In this document: positions 45,332 to 57,362 of the stretch, in pieces
Position numbering within the stretch: position 1 is the stretch's first letter
Layout of the letters: each line of letters opens with the position of its first letter
Assembly: GCA_947571655.1 (NCBI GenBank)
Contig: CANOYR010000001.1
Span: 1 to 64,000 of the forward strand
Source: an uncultured Caryophanales bacterium
GTDB lineage: Bacteria; Bacillota_I; Bacilli_A; RF39; UBA660
Direction: 5' to 3'
DNA length: 64,000 nt
Notes under the pieces: generated by a model
Told to the model about the DNA's origin: nothing
Database searches by the model: none
Seen by the model: only the letters and a program-made list of their open reading frames with translations
Position numbers and translations under genes: made by a program

Positions 45332-46435
45332 ATGAAGAAAAAACTAAAAATCTGTGTATATGCAATTAGTAAAAATGAAGAAAAGCATATAAAAAGATGG
45401 TTAGAATCAGTAAAAGAAGCAGATGAAATCTATGTTCTTGATACTGGTTCCACTGACAACACCGTAAAATTATTAAAGAAAAATGGATGTCATGTAAAAG
45501 TGAAAAAAGTAAATCCTTGGCGATTTGATGTAGCAAGAAACCTCTCTTTAGAAATGATTCCAGAAGATACCGATATTTGTGTTTGTGTTGACTTAGATGA
45601 AATTTTTGCACCTGGTTGGAGAAAAAAAGTAGAAGAAGCATGGGATCCACAATTAACAAGATTAAAGTATATGTACTATTGGAAACTAAGCGAAGATGAT
45701 ACTCCACTTGTTTATTTTTATTCAGATAAAATTCATGCAAGAAAAGGATATATTTGGAAACACCCAGTTCATGAAGTTTTAACCTATCAAGGAAATAAAA
45801 TAGAAAACTTTAAAATTGCAGATGGAGTTTTATTAAAACATTACCCAGATGTGGAAAAATCTAGAGGTAGTTATTTACCACTTTTAGAGTTATCTATAAA
45901 AGAAGATCCAGAAGATGATCGAAATATGCATTATTTAGGAAGAGAGTATATGTTCTATGAAAAATGGAATCAAGCAATTGATACTCTTCTTCGACATCTT
46001 TCTTTAAAAAGTGCAACTTGGAAAGATGAAAGATGTGCATCTATGCGCTTTATTAGTCGCTGTTATCTTTCCTTAAATCGACCAATTGAAGCAGAAATGT
46101 GGTTAACAAAAGCAATTGAAGAAGCACCTTATTTAAGAGAACCTTATATTGAAAAAGCTTTTCTTCTGTATCGACAACAACGATACCAAGAAGTCATTAA
46201 AAACTGTGAGTTAGCACTTACAAATAATCCAAAACAACGAAACTACATTCAAGAGTCTTTTTGTTTTGATTCTACAATCGATGATTTACTATCAATTTGT
46301 TACTATCAATTAGGAAATCTAGATCAAGCACTTCTACATGCAAAACAAGCATTAGAGTATAACAAAAATGATAAAAGATTAAAAAAGAATCTAGAATTAC
46401 TAGAAAAAGAAAAGAAAAAACAAACAAAAAACTAA
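45332..46435 (+). CDS. GT2 glycosyltransferase with TPR repeats
   Basis: The N-terminal GT2 domain has VYAISKNEEKHIKRWLESV, LDTGSTDNTVKLL and CVDLDEIFAPGW (DxD-type metal site about residue 90). From about 210 on there are tetratricopeptide repeats (HYLGREYMFYEKWNQAIDTL and later DQALLHAKQALEYN). Such enzymes, of the SunS/TPR type, often modify proteins. Ribosome site AGAGG favours the second ATG (45332). It lies only 67 bases before the collagen-like spore protein on the same strand, whose Thr-rich repeats are an obvious acceptor; this link is inference. Confidence 0.85.
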   Translation: MKKKLKICVYAISKNEEKHIKRWLESVKEADEIYVLDTGSTDNTVKLLKKNGCHVKVKKVNPWRFDVARNLSLEMIPEDTDICVCVDLDEIFAPGWRKKVEEAWDPQLTRLKYMYYWKLSEDDTPLVYFYSDKIHARKGYIWKHPVHEVLTYQGNKIENFKIADGVLLKHYPDVEKSRGSYLPLLELSIKEDPEDDRNMHYLGREYMFYEKWNQAIDTLLRHLSLKSATWKDERCASMRFISRCYLSLNRPIEAEMWLTKAIEEAPYLREPYIEKAFLLYRQQRYQEVIKNCELALTNNPKQRNYIQESFCFDSTIDDLLSICYYQLGNLDQALLHAKQALEYNKNDKRLKKNLELLEKEKKKQTKN

Positions 46436-46502
46436 TCTACCTTGACGGATACCCAGTAAAAAATCTCCTTTCCTCATATATTACAATAGAAAGGAGATTA
46501 GT

Positions 46503-47690
46503 ATGTTTCAAGATTTTTGTGAAAATAATGATCATCAAAGAAAAATTCCGTGCCATTGCTATTTAATAGGACCAACTGGTCCTACTGGACCTGCTGGTAC
46601 CCCAGGAGGAGCAACGGGACCTACAGGGCCTACTGGACCTCAAGGGTTAGCTGGTGCAACTGGACCTACCGGACCTACGGGACCTGCTAGTACAACCGCT
46701 GGACCTACTGGGCCTACTGGACCTCAAGGGTTAGCTGGTGCAACCGGACCTACGGGACCAACAGGACCTGCTAGTACTGCTCTTGGACCTACTGGGCCTA
46801 CTGGACCTCAAGGGTTAGCTGGGGCAACGGGACCTACGGGACCTACTGGACCTGCTAGTACAACTGCTGGACCTACTGGGCCTACGGGACCTCAAGGGTT
46901 AGCTGGGGCAACTGGACCAACAGGACCTACTGGACCTCAAGGATTAGTTGGGGCAACTGGACCTACGGGACCCGCTAGTACAACTGCTGGACCAACAGGA
47001 CCTACTGGACCTCAAGGATTAGCTGGAGCAACTGGACCTACGGGACCTGCAGGATTAGATGGTGCAACCGGACCTACCGGACCTACTGGGCCTACGGGAC
47101 CTCAAGGGTTAGCTGGGGCAACTGGACCTACCGGACCTCAAGGATTACTCGGAGCTACTGGGCCTACGGGACCAACAGGACCTGCAGGATTACTCGGAGC
47201 TACTGGACCTACGGGACCAACAGGATTACTTGGTGCAACTGGACCTACGGGACCAACAGGACCTACCGCTGGACTAAATGCCTATGCTGGAAAATATAGC
47301 GACACACCTCAAACACTAAATCTTACAATTGGAACCCCTACACAAATACCATTACCTACAACAATGCCAAACTTAAATGCAACATATACACCAGCAAATA
47401 GTATTACTGTAGCACAAGCTGGAAATTATGAAATTAACTATTTTAGTAATGTTTCTGTAGCACTTGGTACAACCGTAACACAAGCTGTAAGAATTAACGG
47501 TACCAATATTCCAGACACAGTAATTTCTAGAGTTTTATCTGTTGGTGTAGGTTCTATCTATAGTGGTAGTGTTATTGTCGCTTTAGCAGCAGGAGATGTT
47601 ATAGATATGGCACTATCTGCTCTACTAGCAGTTGGAGTTACTTTAGGAACAGGAGTAAATGCCACTCTTAGCGTAAAGAAATTAAATTAG
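46503..47690 (+). CDS. BclA-like collagen-repeat spore surface protein
   Basis: This protein has a short Cys/His-containing leader without signal peptide (about 1-22), then about 240 residues of Gly-x-y triplets dominated by GPT, broken by STTA, STAL and similar, and a C-terminal beta-rich head of about 135 residues ([19 protein letters not shown] ... [14 protein letters not shown]) of the BclA/C1q-like type. The family forms the hair-like nap on the exosporium of Bacillus and Clostridium spores; the Thr of GPT is O-glycosylated there. AAAGGAG precedes ATG. The triplet region is built of 84-base repeats. Confidence 0.9.
   Translation: MFQDFCENNDHQRKIPCHCYLIGPTGPTGPAGTPGGATGPTGPTGPQGLAGATGPTGPTGPASTTAGPTGPTGPQGLAGATGPTGPTGPASTALGPTGPTGPQGLAGATGPTGPTGPASTTAGPTGPTGPQGLAGATGPTGPTGPQGLVGATGPTGPASTTAGPTGPTGPQGLAGATGPTGPAGLDGATGPTGPTGPTGPQGLAGATGPTGPQGLLGATGPTGPTGPAGLLGATGPTGPTGLLGATGPTGPTGPTAGLNAYAGKYSDTPQTLNLTIGTPTQIPLPTTMPNLNATYTPANSITVAQAGNYEINYFSNVSVALGTTVTQAVRINGTNIPDTVISRVLSVGVGSIYSGSVIVALAAGDVIDMALSALLAVGVTLGTGVNATLSVKKLN
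46617..46868 (+). repeat. Tandem 84-base repeats in the collagen-like gene
   Basis: Three nearly perfect 84-base units (46617-46700, 46701-46784, 46785-46868) each encode 28 residues: [20 protein letters not shown] followed by TGPASTTA or TGPASTAL. Shorter, degenerate copies follow to about 47270. The units differ mostly at third codon positions. Such arrays change length by recombination or slippage. Confidence 0.92.
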
Positions 47691-47720
47691 TTATAATTAA
47701 AAATATTCTTTAACACCACA

Positions 47721-47760
47721 AAAAAGAGATTTTAGAAAATTCTAAAACCTCTTTTTATTT
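47721..47760. terminator. Bidirectional terminator between collagen-like and Nudix genes
   Basis: Long near-perfect arms (AAAAAGAG-A-TTTTAGAA with TTCTAAAA-C-CTCTTTTT) carry T runs on both strands. It serves two convergent genes. Confidence 0.88.
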
Positions 47761-47775
47761 TTTATTGAAAAAATT

Positions 47776-48369
47776 CTATTTCTTAATCCATCTCTTATAT
47801 GCATCTATTAAATCCAGATCATTTTGATTCTCAGGAAGATCAGTCATAGAGAAAAATCTCATTTCCTTAGATTCTTTATCCCACTGTAACTTCCCAGAAT
47901 ATTGATCTACATAATATAGCATCGTATTATTATATACAATATCTCCATTAGAATAAGAATTCTTTCTAGTTTTTCCAGATACTGGACAAATAAATTGTAA
48001 ATGTTCTTTTTTTATTTCTAAATTCGTTTCCTCTTTCACTTCACGAATAATAACCTCATCAAAACTCTCTCCAGCCTCTTGACACCCTCCAGGAAGTCCC
48101 CATTGATTACGATCAGCACGCTTTTGTAACAAGATATTTCCATCACAATCGACAATAATTGCTGCTGCCCCATCTTGTAACAAAGGAATAACATGAGCAA
48201 GTTCTCCCATACATAATCGAATAAATACAGGATATCCAACAAGACCACTAAGTATCTCAATTTCCTCTGTGGAAAGCTCTTTGATAATCTGAACTAACGT
48301 TTCGTAAGGTAACTCTCTTATTCCACAAGCAATCTTTTTTAATTTTTCTTGATTAACCAATTCTCCCAT
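47776..48369 (-). CDS. Nudix hydrolase
   Basis: The Nudix box is seen as GGCQEAGESFDEVIIREVKE followed by ETNL (about residues 94-117), in the G-x5-E-x7-RE-x2-EE pattern, with Asn in place of the usual Gly. An N-terminal helical extension of about 65 residues precedes the domain. It cleaves a nucleoside diphosphate linked to some moiety; the substrate is unknown. It has its own GGAGG site and a TATAAT region upstream, and follows ligA by 65 bases. Confidence 0.88.
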   Translation of the reverse strand: MGELVNQEKLKKIACGIRELPYETLVQIIKELSTEEIEILSGLVGYPVFIRLCMGELAHVIPLLQDGAAAIIVDCDGNILLQKRADRNQWGLPGGCQEAGESFDEVIIREVKEETNLEIKKEHLQFICPVSGKTRKNSYSNGDIVYNNTMLYYVDQYSGKLQWDKESKEMRFFSMTDLPENQNDLDLIDAYKRWIKK

Positions 48370-48434
48370 TACAAACCTCCAAATAATATAAAGTCATCAT
48401 ATCATACCAATGATTATAATTCTAAACATCACAC

Positions 48435-51342
<2,908 letters not shown>

Positions 51343-51403
51343 AAAATCACCTTTTCTTGCCTGAATTCCTGATAAAAATACCCATTAGAACTCTAATTTC
51401 TCA

Positions 51404-51823
51404 CTATTCTTCAATTGAAGATGTCTTAATCCAGTCTCCAATCTCTTCATCTACAATTCTATCTCTAACTGCATTATAAGTAGATTCTAAAGAATAGGGA
51501 CCATAAACATCGCTTTCCTGGGTATCAATAATATAAAATAACATATCAATTCCAGAATCTGCTGATTTTACACATTTAAATCCAAGATAACGCTCCCCCT
51601 TTTGAAACTCTGATACATATTCCTCAAAACCAATTTTCTTTCCATTACTTTCAGTTTCAATATGATTATTAATATACTTACCAACAACCATTTTTGTATC
51701 ACTTAACTTTTTAAGAACGTAATCATTTGGTAGTTCTCGATAAGTCCATGAATGTACAAACAAGTTGCACCCAGTAAAAGTCAAAAGAAAAAGAGAAATC
51801 AAATACATTTTTATTTTTCCCAT
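51404..51823 (-). CDS. Predicted lipoprotein
   Basis: A signal of about 18 residues ends in a lipobox LTFTGC, so the mature protein would be lipid-anchored at Cys19. The rest (about 120 residues) is polar with no known domain; KYINNHIETESNGKKIGF and an acidic C-terminus are visible. The start overlaps the nucleotidyltransferase stop by 13 bases. The function is unknown. Confidence 0.75.
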   Translation of the reverse strand: MGKIKMYLISLFLLTFTGCNLFVHSWTYRELPNDYVLKKLSDTKMVVGKYINNHIETESNGKKIGFEEYVSEFQKGERYLGFKCVKSADSGIDMLFYIIDTQESDVYGPYSLESTYNAVRDRIVDEEIGDWIKTSSIEE

Positions 51824-52734
51824 AATTGCTCTGGATAAACCCCTTTCTCTATTAATTGTTGAAGACCAGAAACCACCTCTTCCTTATCTTCCTTATAAGT
51901 AACTCCCATCCATTTCGCATCAGTTTTTAAAACCTTAGCAGTTACCTTTTGCTCATGAATTAGTTCTGTTAAAACATCTGGTATTAAGAATTCACAATTC
52001 TCTGAATTTTTTTTATTTTCTTCAAAAAAAACTGACATTTTAGATTCAATATAAGAAAAAATAGAAGGATGAAAACCAAACATATTCATCGAAACAAAAT
52101 CATAATTAGTTACTTCAAAACTTGAACTTCCATCTAATGGAGAAGCAATTACTTTATCTTCTTTACAAACTACACTACTTTCAATTAATGTATCCAAGTA
52201 TTCCCCTTTCATTTGACAAATTCCTCGTTTTACTGATCCATTTTTAGTAAGGGTATTACAAACAAGATATCCAACCAATCCATATGTTTGTTGATTAGGA
52301 ATCCCCTTTAAATTTTTAAAGAATTCATAAATTTTAAGGAAAGCATCTCTTCCATAAAAATCATCAGCATTAATTACTACAAAATTTTCATGAATCACAT
52401 CTTTTGCACAATAAATAGCATGAGCAGTACCCCAAGGTTTCATCCGATTCTCTAAAACAGGAACGCCCTTAGGAAGAATATCTAATTTTTGAAACACATA
52501 TTCAACTGGAATATGGGATTCTACTCTCTTTCCGATAGTTTCCTTAAAAGCTTGATAATTTTCTTCCTTAATAATAAATACTACCTTAGTAAATCCAGCC
52601 TGAATTGCATCATAAATAGAATAATCAATTAAAAATTCTCCATGGGGACCAAACGGCTCCATCTGTTTTAATCCTCCAAAACGACTTCCCATTCCTGCTG
52701 CCATAATTAATAAAGTCAAATCTTCTTTTTTCAT
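51811..52734 (-). CDS. Sugar-phosphate nucleotidyltransferase
   Basis: This enzyme activates a sugar or related phosphate with a nucleoside triphosphate. It shows LLIMAAGMGSRFGGLKQMEP (the G-x-G-T/S-R-x(4)K signature with Lys) at the N-terminus, GTAHAIYCAKD and NADDFYGRDAF (metal site, about residue 115). ATG 52734 follows GGGAGG with 8 bases. The length of 307 is typical of NTP_transferase members. The product is unknown; it could supply precursors for wall glycans. Confidence 0.87.
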   Translation of the reverse strand: MKKEDLTLLIMAAGMGSRFGGLKQMEPFGPHGEFLIDYSIYDAIQAGFTKVVFIIKEENYQAFKETIGKRVESHIPVEYVFQKLDILPKGVPVLENRMKPWGTAHAIYCAKDVIHENFVVINADDFYGRDAFLKIYEFFKNLKGIPNQQTYGLVGYLVCNTLTKNGSVKRGICQMKGEYLDTLIESSVVCKEDKVIASPLDGSSSFEVTNYDFVSMNMFGFHPSIFSYIESKMSVFFEENKKNSENCEFLIPDVLTELIHEQKVTAKVLKTDAKWMGVTYKEDKEEVVSGLQQLIEKGVYPEQLWEK

Positions 52735-52761
52735 AATTAATTCCTCCCAATAAACAATCAC

Positions 52762-53178
52762 TTATAAAACCTGCATTTTTTCTCTTTTACTTTCTAAAAC
52801 TGAAACTGTAGAAATCTTATAATCAAGTTCCAAAATTCCATCTAACCAATCAATACCCTCACTATAAAACTCTTCAATAGGAGTTCCCTCAATCGAATAA
52901 GGAAAATCTCTAGATACTCTTCTTTTTAATAATGAATTTCGATACATGGAAGTAGAAAAATCATGCCTCATCTGATAAATATATCCATTTTCTAATTGTT
53001 TTTTTATATTGGGAAGAACATCAAAAAAATTTCCAACATCAATTCCATAAACAAAACTAGGAATCTCACCATCATAGTAGATAATAGATCCTCGATACCT
53101 TTCACCAGAATTATCATAATTAATAACGATAACATTTCCTCTATCCAAATTTTTTAATACTTCCACTAAACTTCTCAT
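52762..53178 (-). CDS. Hypothetical protein, 138 residues
   Basis: I do not recognise this protein. It is soluble, with mixed strands and helices, an Asp/Tyr-rich N-terminal half (VIVINYDNSGERYRGSIIYY) and no signal peptide. It stands between pcrA (8 bases upstream) and the nucleotidyltransferase (27 bases downstream), in one operon with both. The context does not indicate a function. Confidence 0.7.
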   Translation of the reverse strand: MRSLVEVLKNLDRGNVIVINYDNSGERYRGSIIYYDGEIPSFVYGIDVGNFFDVLPNIKKQLENGYIYQMRHDFSTSMYRNSLLKRRVSRDFPYSIEGTPIEEFYSEGIDWLDGILELDYKISTVSVLESKREKMQVL

Positions 53179-53186
53179 AACTACTC

Positions 53187-55280
53187 CTATACTTTCTTCA
53201 AACTTTTATGGTTCTTCATTAATTTTTTAATTCCATGAGGACTTTTAAATGCTATAGAAATTAATGTATTAGAAACCTCAACAATCCTACCAGCACCAAA
53301 TACATCATGATAAACATAATCTCCCACATTCCAATCAATATCTTCTGAATAAAACTTTTCTTCTTTTTTAATTGGTATAGCATCTTGCTTTTCCACATGT
53401 GTTTTTTCTAATAAATCATCTTGAATCTCTGAAATAAACCTACTAGGGGGATTAATTTGATCCTTTCCAAAAAGCATTCTTCTTCTAGCATTCACCAAAT
53501 ATAATTTTTCCTTTGCCCGAGTAATCGCAACATAGGCAAGTCTTCTCTCTTCCTCTAGTTCATGACGATCCATTAAACTATTCATATGAGGAAAAATTCC
53601 TTCTTCTAATCCAACAACAAACACATATTGAAATTCAAGACCCTTTACTGAATGCACTGTCATTAAACTTACTTTATTAGTACTGTCCTTATAATCTTCC
53701 CGATCACTAACCAAACTGACTTCAAATAAAAAATCTTCTAATGAAATTAACCCATCTCTCTCTTCAAATGCTTTAGTAATTGATTTAAATTCCTCTAAGT
53801 TTTCCAAACGAATATCAGACTCTAAAGTCTTCTCTGCTTCAAGCTCTTGACGAATTCCCGTCGTATCCAAAACTTTATCTACAAGTTCTGTTAATGTTAA
53901 ATCAGAAGAAACACGCCTCAAATCCTCAATAATTTGCTTAAAGGCCATCTCTTTTCCAGATTGAATCACTTCATAAATACTTTTTCCTTCAATATCAGCA
54001 AGTGTCGATAAATTTTGAATTGTTTTTAACCCAATTCCACGCTTTGGAGTATTAATAACCCGAAGTAATGAAACATTATCTTTCTCATTATGAATCAGTC
54101 TCAAATAAGCCATTAAATCTTTAATTTCTTTCCTTGAATAGAAATAAAAACTACCAACAACCCGATAAGGAATGTTCATCTTTAAAAAATCTTCTTCTAA
54201 AATACGAGATTGTGCATTTGTCCGATAAAGAACAGCCACTTTCTCAGAAGCCACCCCATCTTTTAAAAGACCTTGAATCGTCGAAGCAACAAAATGTGCC
54301 TCATCCTTTTCATCATAAGCACGATAATAAGATATTTTTTCTCCATCCCCCTGATTACTCCAAAGATTTTTATCTTTTCGATTCTGATTATTCTGAATTA
54401 CTTGATTCGCTGCATTCAAAATATTTTGAGTCGAACGATAATTTTGTTCTAACTTAATTGTTTTCGTTTCTTTATAATCCTTTTCAAAATTTAAAATATT
54501 TCGGTAATTGGCTCCACGAAAAGAATAAATACTTTGATTCTCATCCCCTACAACACAAATATTTCGATACTTTGCACTCATCAACTTTGTTAAAATATAT
54601 TGTGCTTCATTCGTATCTTGATATTCATCTACCAAAACATATCGAAATCTCTCTTGATACTTTTCCAAAATATAAGGATTTTTCTGAAATAATTGAATGG
54701 GAAGTAATAACAAATCATCAAAGTCAATAGAATTATTCTCTTTCAATTTTTTTTCATAAGAAACAAAAACTTGTAAGACTACTTTTTCAAATTCTGTCGT
54801 TGCATACTTCTCATACATAGTAGAAGACATTAATTCATTCTTACATCCACTAATTCGGTTTTTAATCGCAGTCGGATTATATTGCTTTGGATCTAATCCA
54901 AGAGATTTTAAAATTCGTTTAATAACCGTTAGAGAATCATCACTATCCATAATTACAAAATTCCGATCATATCCTAAAAGTTCATAATTTTCACGTAATA
55001 TTTTAAGCCCAAAAGAATGAAAAGTAGATACTTGTACACCTCTAGCAACATCGCCAATCAAAGTAACTAATCTTGACTGCATTTCTTTCGCAGCCTTATT
55101 AGTAAAAGTAATTGCCAAAATATGATAAGGATCTACTTTTTTTTCCTCAATTAAATAAGCAATCCTAGTTGTTAAAACTTTAGTTTTCCCACTTCCAGCT
55201 CCTGCTAAAATAAGCAAAGGTCCTTCTGTTGTCATTACAGCTTCCTTTTGCATGTCATTCAAGCGATCGATATTGTCCAT
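53187..55280 (-). CDS. pcrA: ATP-dependent DNA helicase PcrA
   Basis: This superfamily 1A 3'-5' helicase is essential in Gram-positives. Motifs: AGAGSGKTKVLTTRIAYL, ITFTNKAAKEM, VDEYQDTNEAQY, GDENQSIYSFRGA, LEQNYRSTQ, TVHSVKGLEF and YVAITRAKEKL. The C-terminal Tudor-like end (VGDYVYHDVFGAGRIVEV) binds RNA polymerase in other bacteria. The length of 697 is normal. ligA follows further down the same strand, as in many Firmicutes, but five genes instead of one lie on the path. Confidence 0.97.
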   Translation of the reverse strand: MDNIDRLNDMQKEAVMTTEGPLLILAGAGSGKTKVLTTRIAYLIEEKKVDPYHILAITFTNKAAKEMQSRLVTLIGDVARGVQVSTFHSFGLKILRENYELLGYDRNFVIMDSDDSLTVIKRILKSLGLDPKQYNPTAIKNRISGCKNELMSSTMYEKYATTEFEKVVLQVFVSYEKKLKENNSIDFDDLLLLPIQLFQKNPYILEKYQERFRYVLVDEYQDTNEAQYILTKLMSAKYRNICVVGDENQSIYSFRGANYRNILNFEKDYKETKTIKLEQNYRSTQNILNAANQVIQNNQNRKDKNLWSNQGDGEKISYYRAYDEKDEAHFVASTIQGLLKDGVASEKVAVLYRTNAQSRILEEDFLKMNIPYRVVGSFYFYSRKEIKDLMAYLRLIHNEKDNVSLLRVINTPKRGIGLKTIQNLSTLADIEGKSIYEVIQSGKEMAFKQIIEDLRRVSSDLTLTELVDKVLDTTGIRQELEAEKTLESDIRLENLEEFKSITKAFEERDGLISLEDFLFEVSLVSDREDYKDSTNKVSLMTVHSVKGLEFQYVFVVGLEEGIFPHMNSLMDRHELEEERRLAYVAITRAKEKLYLVNARRRMLFGKDQINPPSRFISEIQDDLLEKTHVEKQDAIPIKKEEKFYSEDIDWNVGDYVYHDVFGAGRIVEVSNTLISIAFKSPHGIKKLMKNHKSLKKV

Positions 55281-55308
55281 TACTACCTACTCCTTAAAAT
55301 TAATTATA

Positions 55309-55620
55309 CTATAAATTCTCAGAACTTAAAATACAAAACATCAGATAAGAAACATTTTCTAAACTTGAAATTTCATATTCCAAATCCTCTTTTAGAAAGC
55401 GAATACATCGAATATAATAATTCTTTTTAAAAATCAAAAGAGAAGACACAGGAATTTGTAAAAAATTAGCGATTAAAAAAGCAAAATCCAATCTTAAATT
55501 TCCCGCATTTAATTGATATCGAAGTGTGAAATAATTAACTCCTAAAATTTTAGAAAGTTCTGAAATCGTTTCAACATTCTTTTTTCTTAAAAGATAAAAT
55601 ATATATTCCTGATCTAACAT
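55309..55620 (-). CDS. XRE-like helix-turn-helix protein
   Basis: Residues 15-60 fit an HTH: ISELSKILGVNYFTLRYQLN, followed by a third helix and IANFLQIPVSSLLIF, the ending typical of Cro/C1-type domains. The C-terminal 40 residues have no clear family. The start overlaps recX by 7 bases, and pcrA begins 28 bases after its stop. It may regulate this repair operon, which is inference. Confidence 0.7.
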   Translation of the reverse strand: MLDQEYIFYLLRKKNVETISELSKILGVNYFTLRYQLNAGNLRLDFAFLIANFLQIPVSSLLIFKKNYYIRCIRFLKEDLEYEISSLENVSYLMFCILSSENL

Positions 55621-56375
55621 AATTCACTATTTTGTCGAAATCCCTTCTGAAATAATTTTTGCTTGATTCTATACTCTAATTCCTTTCCCTGATACTTCTG
55701 ACTCAATTTTTGATAAAGTTTTCGATATTCTTTCTGATAAAGTTCCTGTTCTAAATCTTCATCCTGTACTACCAAATATAGTTTTTTTTCAATCAAAGAG
55801 GAGGAATAACCCAAATCAATTAAATACTGAAATATTTTCTGTTTTAAAGAATAACTACTTTTTGAATGATTCTTGCGCATTTGCTTCAATATGATTTTCT
55901 CTATTCTTTCAAGTTCCATCTCTTCTGTATATTCTGATAAAATATCTTGTATCTGTTCTTTTGACAACTGTAACTGATCTAACTCCCTTTTGATTTTAAG
56001 TGGACCATCAAAACTAAACATAATCCGATCATGAACAAAAGAACGAGCATAAACCAAATCATTCAAATAACCCTGACTTTTCAATAAGGCAACAGTAGAA
56101 TCAATTTGCTCATTCTTATATCCCTTTTTTAAAAGAAAATCGATTAATTCCTGAACACTTCTTATCCTAATCTTTATATAGTTTAAAGAAGCAAAATAAA
56201 CTTCATACATCTTATTTTCTTCTTTAATTTTTTGAAAAACATCATGGGATATTTCTTTACGAATTAAAAGATTATATTTTAATATTAAATCTTCATAAGT
56301 TTCAAATTCTTCTCCACCTTCTAATTGAAGAATATACTTCCCCTGTTTTTTCTTTTGATACCTAATAATTTTCAT
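55614..56375 (-). CDS. recX: Regulatory protein RecX
   Basis: RecX limits RecA filament growth. The three-helix repeats are seen: ALNYIKIRIRSVQELIDFLL-like (split as NYIKIRIRSVQELIDFL), VALLKSQGYLNDLVYARSFV (the hallmark), and IKRELDQLQLSKEQIQDIL. An N-terminal wHTH-like part precedes. ATG 56375 with GGGGG 5 bases upstream was chosen over 56387. The length of about 253 is at the long end, as in Firmicutes. Confidence 0.92.
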   Translation of the reverse strand: MKIIRYQKKKQGKYILQLEGGEEFETYEDLILKYNLLIRKEISHDVFQKIKEENKMYEVYFASLNYIKIRIRSVQELIDFLLKKGYKNEQIDSTVALLKSQGYLNDLVYARSFVHDRIMFSFDGPLKIKRELDQLQLSKEQIQDILSEYTEEMELERIEKIILKQMRKNHSKSSYSLKQKIFQYLIDLGYSSSLIEKKLYLVVQDEDLEQELYQKEYRKLYQKLSQKYQGKELEYRIKQKLFQKGFRQNSELC

Positions 56376-56442
56376 AACTACCCCCAATCCATCTACTATT
56401 TACATTGTACAACAGAGTACATTTGTTCGTCAAAGAAAAGTT

Positions 56443-56468
56443 CAAAAAAAGGACTTTTAGTCCTTTTT
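56443..56468 (-). terminator. Rho-independent terminator of rpoZ
   Basis: The arms AAAAAGGACT and AGTCCTTTTT enclose AAA, with further T on the minus strand. It overlaps the stop codon. Confidence 0.85.
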
Positions 56469-56657
56469 CACAGTAATTAAATTTTCAGAAATTTCCTCCA
56501 ATGCACGACCTAAATTCTTTTTTGAAATATATTTATATTCTGGTATTTGATAGTGTTTGGTTGCTGACATTTGTTTACTACGCTTACTAATAATATGAAC
56601 CAACTCATATTTTGAGTCTATCACATTTAAAATTTTATCAATTGATGGATAAATCAC
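56457..56657 (-). CDS. rpoZ: RNA polymerase omega subunit
   Basis: This 66-residue protein begins YPSIDKILNVIDSKYELVHI and continues with SKRSKQM, the omega signature (usually AKRARQ), then NLGRALEEISE. It stabilises the polymerase beta' subunit. The start is GTG with AAGGTG upstream. In many Firmicutes it lies next to gmk; here it stands alone between the coat gene and recX. Confidence 0.9.
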   Translation of the reverse strand: MIYPSIDKILNVIDSKYELVHIISKRSKQMSATKHYQIPEYKYISKKNLGRALEEISENLITVKKD

Positions 56658-56811
56658 TGTATCACCTTCCCTATTTTAATAATAAAAGTAATTGGTAAAT
56701 TTTACAAGAAATTTAAAAAAACTATACAAAAATTTACAATGATTATTTTTTTAATTAAAAGAAGAATAATTTTCTACAATGCTCTTTATAAAGACAAAAT
56801 TTCATGTTTTC

Positions 56812-56839
56812 TAAAAAAGAAAAAAGTCTTGCGACTTTT
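56812..56839 (-). terminator. Rho-independent terminator of the CotD-like gene
   Basis: AAAAGTC and GACTTTT enclose a GCAA tetraloop on the minus strand, with a T-rich tail. It directly follows the coding region. Confidence 0.85.
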
Positions 56840-57179
56840 ATCTAAAATTACAACAAGAACCACATTGAATTTGACTACATACATTTTCTTCACAACAAGA
56901 GTATGATGGACGATATGTATGACGGAATACGTGGTGATTAATTACACGAGTACGAATTGGGCAAACATGTTGAACATCATGCATGATTGTACGATGTACC
57001 TGACGTTCTCTCATAGGTTCCATAATAGGACCTTGAGTAGTAGCAGCAGGCATCATTCCCATACCATTCCCTGCCATATTATTATTATTCATTTCAACGT
57101 CGATATCAACATTCATATTTTCAGCATTGAACTCATTATTCATTTCATTTTGCCTATCGTAGCAAGCATTTCTAAACAT
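56838..57179 (-). CDS. CotD-like spore coat protein
   Basis: This 113-residue protein has an Asn/Met-rich N-terminal half (MNNNNMAGNGMGMM) and a Cys/His-rich C-terminal half (HRTIMHDVQHVCPIRTRVIN, HHVFRHTYRPSYSCCEENVC), as in CotD coat proteins. The cysteines (nine, including SCC and GSCC) suggest cross-linking in the coat. A strong AGGAGG site precedes ATG and an AATATGATA box lies 24 bases upstream. It is monocistronic. Confidence 0.8.
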   Translation of the reverse strand: MFRNACYDRQNEMNNEFNAENMNVDIDVEMNNNNMAGNGMGMMPAATTQGPIMEPMRERQVHRTIMHDVQHVCPIRTRVINHHVFRHTYRPSYSCCEENVCSQIQCGSCCNFR

Positions 57180-57362
57180 ATTTTTTTCCTCCTATCTACT
57201 TCTATCATATTCAGGAAGAAAAAAATGACCTAATTCCTTTGCCCAGAAAAAAATATGAAATCAATCAAAACTTCTAAATTCTTGTCTAGAAAACATTTTA
57301 ATTTACATAAAAATACTAAGCACAATTTTTTTAAAAGAAAATTACTATTAAAATCGAGCCAT

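Noticed and set aside
46617..47270. Regular repeats as a possible CRISPR array
   Set aside because: The repeats are in frame, encode Gly-x-y triplets and have no unique spacers.
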